From: Pseudomonadota bacterium
GTDB lineage: Bacteria; Pseudomonadota; Gammaproteobacteria; Burkholderiales; Gallionellaceae
Direction of reading: 5' to 3'
DNA: 41,380 nt
NCBI GenBank assembly: GCA_021783855.1
Contig: JAJXTL010000006.1
Location: 1-41,380, forward strand
The position numbers were made by a program, and so were the translations under genes. A model generated the notes under the pieces. That model searched no databases and was not told where the DNA came from. It saw only the letters and a list, made by a program, of their open reading frames with translations. This document shows, piece by piece, positions 33,932 through 41,380 of the stretch; the first letter of the stretch is position 1, and every line of letters starts with the position of its first letter.

Positions 33932-34279
33932 TTATTCCTTGCAAGGGTTGATGTGAGTCGCGTGCAGCGTTTCCTGGTTCACCCAATTCAGATAGGCGGG
34001 TAAACCGGAAGCGATGGGGACAGCGATAATTTCAGGAAGTTCATACGGGTGTGTAGCGAGGATCAGGGTTTCAAGACGCGAATAGGCCTGGGTGCTGGTC
34101 TTTATCAGCAGCGGCACCTCGCTGACCGTTTCGGTTTTGTCATGCCAGCGATAGATCGAGGTGCAGGGTGATAATTGATTCACGCAGGCGGCGGCACCCG
34201 ATTCGATAATCTGTTGCGCCATGCGGAGCGCTGCAGCGGCATCCGGCAGATTGGTCATTACTAATAGGCAGTCGGTCAT
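33932..34279 (-). CDS. cutA: Divalent-cation tolerance protein CutA
   Basis: A 115-residue small trimeric protein of the PII-like fold; role in copper tolerance is reported but its mechanism is unsettled. Hallmarks: CLLVMTNLPD, ACVNQ, PLLIKT, HPYELPEIIAVPI and the final LNWV. ATG 34279 is preferred because it starts the family's core; the frame is open to 34321 but that overlaps holA. Its ATG overlaps the holA stop (ATGA). dsbD follows downstream. Confidence 0.92.
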   Translation of the reverse strand: MTDCLLVMTNLPDAAAALRMAQQIIESGAAACVNQLSPCTSIYRWHDKTETVSEVPLLIKTSTQAYSRLETLILATHPYELPEIIAVPIASGLPAYLNWVNQETLHATHINPCKE

Positions 34280-35280
34280 GATTTTGCGAAGCGCAAGCCA
34301 AGTTGCAATAATTCGTCCCATTCATCACCCTGTCGTAATCCCTTGATTATTTTGTCAAGTCTTGCGGCGTGAGCGATGGCGCGTTCGATGTGCGGCAATT
34401 TCAGGCGTCGTGCCGCATTTTCGATCAGCCCCGTTTTTTCACGGCGAATCCGCACCTCGCGCAGGGCATTTTGAAGATTACCCGTGCGCCGGGTGGCATA
34501 CAGCAGTTTTCCCAGGGTGCGAATTTCTTCGCTGATTGCCCACAGCACCAGCACGGTCGCGGTGCCTTCTGCGCGCAGGCCTTCGAGTATATGTACGTAA
34601 CGCACAGTGTCACCGGCGAGCATGGCTTCAGAAAGTTTGAAGATGTCGTAGCGCGCAACATCCATAACGGCTTCTCTCACTTGTTCGAAAGATAGCGCGC
34701 CCGGCGGGAACAGCAGCCCCAGTTTCTGGATTTCCTGAAATGCGGCGAGCAGATTGCCCTCGCAACGGTCCGCAAGAAATTCAAGAGTGGGCCGGTCGGT
34801 CGATTGTGCCTGACGATTAAGGCGAGCCGCAAGCCAGTCCGGCAACTGGTTGCGCGGAATATCGTCGGCGCAAATCATCACTCCCTGCCGGGCGAGCGCG
34901 CCGAACCACGCGGTTTTTTGTGCGGTCCAGTCGAGTTTCGGCAACGTGATCAGCGTGAGCACATCCTGTGGAAGATGGTTGACGTAATCCTGCAAGGCGA
35001 GTCCGCCTTCGATGCCGGGTTTGCCGCCTGGTATGCGCAAATCAATCACACGGCGCTCTCCAAACAGGGAAAGGCTTTGCGCACAATTGCGCAACTCGTC
35101 CCATTTGAAATATTGTTCGGCAATAAGCGTGTCACGCTCGGTGTAGCCCGCCTCACGCGCCGCAACACGGATGCTGTCTGCTGCCTCAGAGACCAGCAAC
35201 AGCGCATCGCCATACACCACATACAGGGCTTTGAGCCCTGATGCCAGGTGTCGCGGTAGTGCTTCGCCGGTTAATCGCAT
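34276..35280 (-). CDS. holA: DNA polymerase III delta subunit
   Basis: A 334-residue clamp-loader subunit that opens the beta sliding clamp. Overall pattern fits: N-terminal YVVYGDALLLVSEAADSIR, TERDTLIAEQYFKWDELRNCAQSLSLFGERRVIDLRIP, then CEGNLLAAFQEIQKLGLL and the C-terminal helical collar. Length is normal. It follows lptE by 5 bases and overlaps cutA, so lptE-holA-cutA form one run of genes after leuS. Confidence 0.94.
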   Translation of the reverse strand: MRLTGEALPRHLASGLKALYVVYGDALLLVSEAADSIRVAAREAGYTERDTLIAEQYFKWDELRNCAQSLSLFGERRVIDLRIPGGKPGIEGGLALQDYVNHLPQDVLTLITLPKLDWTAQKTAWFGALARQGVMICADDIPRNQLPDWLAARLNRQAQSTDRPTLEFLADRCEGNLLAAFQEIQKLGLLFPPGALSFEQVREAVMDVARYDIFKLSEAMLAGDTVRYVHILEGLRAEGTATVLVLWAISEEIRTLGKLLYATRRTGNLQNALREVRIRREKTGLIENAARRLKLPHIERAIAHAARLDKIIKGLRQGDEWDELLQLGLRFAKS

Positions 35281-35285
35281 TATTT

Positions 35286-35819
35286 TTAAGGTGTTATGAC
35301 GGGTTTGGCGTGGCTCAAGCGGCGTAAAATTTGCTGAATCATGTCGGTACGCATGCCCTGGTAGAGCTGTTCTTCTACGGTTGTCATGGCGAGGATCTGG
35401 GTATCGTCATAGGGGAACTCGCGGCTTTGCTTCAGCTCGGTGGCGGGTAGCCATTCACGTTGCTCATTGTCATAGGCGCGTAAGGAAACACGATAATGCA
35501 ACTGGTATTCACTCACGCGCCCGGTGCCGCCCAGCGTTAATATCTGCTTGTCGGTCTGTTCGGATACGATATTCAGTATGACTTCTGCCTTCTCAGGCTT
35601 GTCGAGCAGCTTGATATGATTGGCTTGCAGACTACTGCGAAGCCCTTTGATCAGGGTGGATTCGGGATTGTCGGCTTCGATGTAGAGCGTTTTGAACGGC
35701 ATGATCGCCGCGCCGCGCAAATGATAGCCGCAGGCTGCGAGCAGCAATGCTAGTGACAGCATGACCAGCGACTTGAACATTTTCCCTGATTGAAAGGCGG
35801 ATAATTTTATCGGGTGCAT
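35286..35819 (-). CDS. lptE: LPS-assembly lipoprotein LptE
   Basis: An outer-membrane lipoprotein that plugs LptD and helps insert LPS. With ATG 35819 it is 177 residues with lipobox LLAAC (C30), then GYHLRG, the family start. The site has AAAGGAA 5-6 bases upstream, after the leuS stop at 35830-35832. An in-frame ATG at 35780 gives a shorter and more typical 17-residue signal (MFKSLVMLSLALLLAAC) and is also plausible. Adjacent to leuS and holA, as is common. Confidence 0.92.
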   Translation of the reverse strand: MHPIKLSAFQSGKMFKSLVMLSLALLLAACGYHLRGAAIMPFKTLYIEADNPESTLIKGLRSSLQANHIKLLDKPEKAEVILNIVSEQTDKQILTLGGTGRVSEYQLHYRVSLRAYDNEQREWLPATELKQSREFPYDDTQILAMTTVEEQLYQGMRTDMIQQILRRLSHAKPVITP

Positions 35820-35829
35820 TGCGTTTCCT

Positions 35830-38934
<3,105 letters not shown>

Positions 38935-38954
38935 TTAGTTCAGGAGAGGTCATT

Positions 38955-39854
38955 ATGTCGAGCAAGCATCCCGTTATTGCGGTTACCGGTTCTTCGGGTG
39001 CCGGCACTACCACTGTTAAACGTGCTTTCGAAAACATCTTTCGCCGCGAGAAGATCACTGCCGCAGTAATTGAGGGTGACAGCCTGCACAGTCTGGATCG
39101 CATGGCATTTCGCGCTGCTGCCGCTGCTGCTGCCGCGAATGGTCACAATACTTTCAGTCATTTCGGTCCGGAAGCCAACCATTTCGACAAGATCGAAGGC
39201 ATGTTCAAGGAGTATGGCAAAACCGGCATGTGCAAGCGTCGTTATTACGTGCACAGCGAAGCTGAAGCCGTGGAGCACAACAAGCATTTCGGTTTGACCG
39301 ATCTGACGCCGGGTGTGTTTACTCCCTGGGAAGACATCGAGCCCAATTCGGATCTGTTGTTCTACGAAGGTCTGCACGGTATGGCAAAAGATGAGGCGCA
39401 GGGTATCGATGCCGGCAAGTACGTCGATCTGGCGATCGGTGTAGTGCCTGTCGTCAATCTGGAATGGATACAGAAGATTCATCGCGACAAGGCGGAGCGT
39501 GGTTATTCGGCTGAAGCGACTGTCGACACCATCATGCGTCGCATGCCGGATTACATCAAATACATCACGCCACAGTTTACTCATACCGACATCAACTTTC
39601 AGCGCGTGGCAACGGTGGATACCTCCAATCCGTTCATTGCGCGCGATATTCCGACACCGGACGAAAGTTTTGTGGTGGTTCGTTTCCGCGAACCCAACGG
39701 TGTGGATTTCCAGTACATGCTGGCGATGATCCCCGGCTCTTTTATGTCACGCGCCAACACATTGGTGGTTCCCGGCGGCAAGATGAGCCATGCGATGGAA
39801 GTCATTCTGGCGCCTGTCATGCATGACATGATCGCAAACAAGAAAAAGAAGTAA
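38955..39854 (+). CDS. prkB: Phosphoribulokinase
   Basis: A 299-residue class I (proteobacterial) phosphoribulokinase that makes ribulose 1,5-bisphosphate for RuBisCO. P-loop G12-SSGAGTT19, IEGDSLHSLDR, the HFGPEANHFDK segment, and FYEGLHGM are seen. Its presence indicates a Calvin cycle, hence autotrophy. Start ATG 38955 follows AGGAGAGG by about 6 bases. No rbcLS is in the window. A -10-like TATAAA lies at 38910-38915. Ends in a strong terminator. Confidence 0.96.
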   Translation: MSSKHPVIAVTGSSGAGTTTVKRAFENIFRREKITAAVIEGDSLHSLDRMAFRAAAAAAAANGHNTFSHFGPEANHFDKIEGMFKEYGKTGMCKRRYYVHSEAEAVEHNKHFGLTDLTPGVFTPWEDIEPNSDLLFYEGLHGMAKDEAQGIDAGKYVDLAIGVVPVVNLEWIQKIHRDKAERGYSAEATVDTIMRRMPDYIKYITPQFTHTDINFQRVATVDTSNPFIARDIPTPDESFVVVRFREPNGVDFQYMLAMIPGSFMSRANTLVVPGGKMSHAMEVILAPVMHDMIANKKKK

Positions 39855-39891
39855 AAACTGCAGTGCCGGACTGTCCGGCATTGAAATGGTG

Positions 39892-39927
39892 CGGGGAATC
39901 GGACGATGAGTCTGGTTCCCCGTTTTT
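39892..39927 (+). terminator. Rho-independent terminator after prkB
   Basis: CGGGGAA (39892-39898) pairs with TTCCCCG (39916-39922), followed by TTTTT (39923-39927). A separate perfect hairpin TGCCGGA-CTG-TCCGGCA lies just before (39864-39880). Confidence 0.85.
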
Positions 39928-39957
39928 CTGACCTCTCTGAATTTCAGGTGTAAATAT

Positions 39958-40617
39958 ATGGATACCGTAGCGGTCATCGATTTTGAAACGACAGGCATGT
40001 CGCCGGACATGGGAGATCGTGCGACCGAAGTGGCGGTGGTGCTTGTCGAGAATGGCAAGATTGTCGATCAATACCAGAGCCTGATGAATACCGGTGCATA
40101 CATTCCTGTCTTCATCGAAGAGCTGACCGGAATATCCAATGCGATGATCCGTAACGCGCCGCCCGCAGCAAAGGTGATGAGCGAACTGGCGAAATTCGTG
40201 GGCGATCTGCCACTGGTGGCGCACAACGCCACCTTTGACAGCAGGTTTCTGGATGCGGAATTGTCAAGAATCGGTCATCAGCGGCAACAGAAGTTTGCCT
40301 GCTCGATGTTGCTGGCCCGTCGAATCTATCCGGCAGCACCCGATCACAAGCTGGGAACACTGGTAAGGTTTCTGAAATTGCCATCGGCGGCACGCCATCA
40401 TCGCGCTTTGGCGGACGCCGAGATGACCGCTCATCTGTGGGTGAAAATGCTGTCAGATCTCAAAAATCAACATGGCCTGAGCGCCGCACCGCACGAGCTG
40501 CTCTGTGCATTGCAAAAGCTGCCGAAAGCAAAAATTGCCGGTTACCTCGAAAAAGCCGGGCGCAGCTTGCAAACCGCTAAAATACCCGGCAATTATTTAC
40601 AACAGTCAATGAGTTGA
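39958..40617 (+). CDS. DEDDh 3'-5' exonuclease (DnaQ-like)
   Basis: A 219-residue exonuclease. Acidic residues D8 and E10 (DFETTG), D94 (HNATFDSRF), H148 and D153 (HRALADA) form a complete DEDDh site. It resembles the epsilon proofreading subunit of DNA polymerase III or related stand-alone exonucleases; residues 170-219 are a short extension. Whether it is polymerase-associated is not determinable here. ATG 39958 lies just after TTTCAGGTG. Confidence 0.88.
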   Translation: MDTVAVIDFETTGMSPDMGDRATEVAVVLVENGKIVDQYQSLMNTGAYIPVFIEELTGISNAMIRNAPPAAKVMSELAKFVGDLPLVAHNATFDSRFLDAELSRIGHQRQQKFACSMLLARRIYPAAPDHKLGTLVRFLKLPSAARHHRALADAEMTAHLWVKMLSDLKNQHGLSAAPHELLCALQKLPKAKIAGYLEKAGRSLQTAKIPGNYLQQSMS

Positions 40618-40703
40618 TCAACTTTGCCTCACACAGTTTTAAATTATGTTAGGCTGCACCGTAGCAATTATCTCGCAATCCGACATGAACTGACTTGGGG
40701 GTG

Positions 40704-41380
40704 ATGAAGATGTTATTGCGTTGCTTGAGTGTGATTGGTTTGGTATGGTTCGGCTCGGTGCAAGCGCAGGCTGAGCCGTCAGGCGCCCGGCTTTATGAGC
40801 GCCATTGTGCTGCTTGCCACGGTGCAACAGGAGAGGGCGGTATAGGTGTGCCGCTGGCGCTGCCCTCATTCCAGGCGAGTATCAGCGATGATTATGTTCG
40901 TCAAACCATCCGTTTCGGTCGAGCTGGTCGCATAATGCCCGCATTTGTCCAATTGCAACCGGACGAAATCGATGCCATCGTGCGCTATGTCCGCAGCTGG
41001 AACAAGCATCCGTCAGTGATTTATTCGTCCGCCCCGATCGCAGGAAATCCTGTTCATGGCAAGCAATTGTTCGGGAACTACTGTGCTGCTTGTCATGGCG
41101 CGAACGCTGAAGGGGGTAAGGGGACGGGCGTCACTTTCTCGCGACCACGAGATTTGCCGATCATGGCGCCTGCATTGCATAACCCCGGTTTTCTCGCCTC
41201 TGCCAGCGATGCCATGATTAAGGCGACCTTAATGAATGGGCGTGAGGGCACACCGATGGTATCGTTCCTCAAGCGTGGTCTTAAAGAAAAAGATATTAAT
41301 GACCTGGTAAATTATCTGCGCAGTTTGGAAAAACAGCCGTTGCCAGTCAGTGCGCAAGTCTTGCAGGTGGAAAGTCCGAT
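40704..41380 (+). CDS. Dihaem cytochrome c (3' end beyond window)
   Basis: An exported protein, open to the window edge, of at least 225 residues. Signal peptide ends near residue 23 (QAQA/EPSG). Two CxxCH haem sites: C35-AAC-H39 and C127-AAC-H131, each in a class I cytochrome c domain; the likely axial methionines are in RIMPAF and GTPMVSF. It would carry electrons in the periplasm. GGGGG (40696-40700) is 3 bases before ATG 40704 and 9 before the in-frame ATG 40710, so the latter may be the true start. No partner protein is visible in the window. Confidence 0.92.
   Translation, partial: MKMLLRCLSVIGLVWFGSVQAQAEPSGARLYERHCAACHGATGEGGIGVPLALPSFQASISDDYVRQTIRFGRAGRIMPAFVQLQPDEIDAIVRYVRSWNKHPSVIYSSAPIAGNPVHGKQLFGNYCAACHGANAEGGKGTGVTFSRPRDLPIMAPALHNPGFLASASDAMIKATLMNGREGTPMVSFLKRGLKEKDINDLVNYLRSLEKQPLPVSAQVLQVESP

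Noticed and set aside
40639..40869. Minus-strand frame opposite the cytochrome c start
   Set aside because: Overlaps the clear signal-peptide and CxxCH coding sequence on the plus strand.

Overview
The window looks like a chromosomal segment of an autotrophic betaproteobacterium, most likely of the Gallionellaceae/Nitrosomonadales type. This is inferred from gene content, not measured. It carries phosphoribulokinase (Calvin cycle), lipid A export and LPS assembly genes (msbA, lptE), the order aroQ-accB-accC-prmA-zinc-ribbon protein, phoBR, and a 539-residue protein of a kind I associate with betaproteobacteria. No rRNA, tRNA, CRISPR array, integrase or transposase is visible.

Layout. Bases 1-4400 are accessory and partly AT-rich. 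They hold a divergent gene start cut by the window edge, a helix-turn-helix protein followed by a small protein with a textbook HEPN RNase motif (RNxxxH), and then a graveyard: an antitoxin gene with an in-frame stop, a hypothetical gene, a DUF2281-like antitoxin remnant, a vapC toxin gene with three lesions, and a priA fragment. Bases 4400-6140 hold a rhodanese gene behind a palindromic operator-like site, then cobC and cobS. Bases 6576-12888 hold msbA, a 2-Cys peroxiredoxin, a sodium:solute symporter and phoBR behind a near-consensus Pho box. Bases 12949-18496 hold the 539-residue protein and a 1286-residue flavin/iron-sulfur oxidoreductase, both on the minus strand. Bases 18626-27325 hold thpR, pldA, a truncated haemoglobin, an EF-hand protein, a MidA-type methyltransferase, a FolM-type pteridine reductase, ttcA, and a signalling trio (adenylate cyclase with a PilZ domain, HDOD protein, metallo-beta-lactamase-fold hydrolase). 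Bases 27349-38730 are all minus strand: zinc-ribbon protein, prmA, accC, accB, aroQ, dsbD, cutA, holA, lptE, leuS. Bases 38955-41380 hold phosphoribulokinase, a DEDDh exonuclease and the start of a dihaem cytochrome c.

The most unusual signal is two kinds of dispersed repeat that sit between genes and also inside conserved genes without breaking the reading frame. One is a composite palindromic element (a CCCTCTCCC/GGGAGAGGG hairpin with conserved flanks, often next to an AACGGGCATGG/CCATGCCCGTT pair). It occurs upstream of msbA, phoB and dsbD and inside thpR and leuS, with a possible fragment before ttcA. The other is degenerate arrays of 7-base units (types AGGATTG, ACTTACC, GACTCAC). They occur before the symporter start codon, at the end of the flavin/iron-sulfur gene, twice inside that gene and once inside leuS. 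leuS is about 100 residues longer than usual because of three insertions, two of which are these repeats. These repeats behave like small mobile or self-expanding sequences that add peptide segments to housekeeping enzymes.
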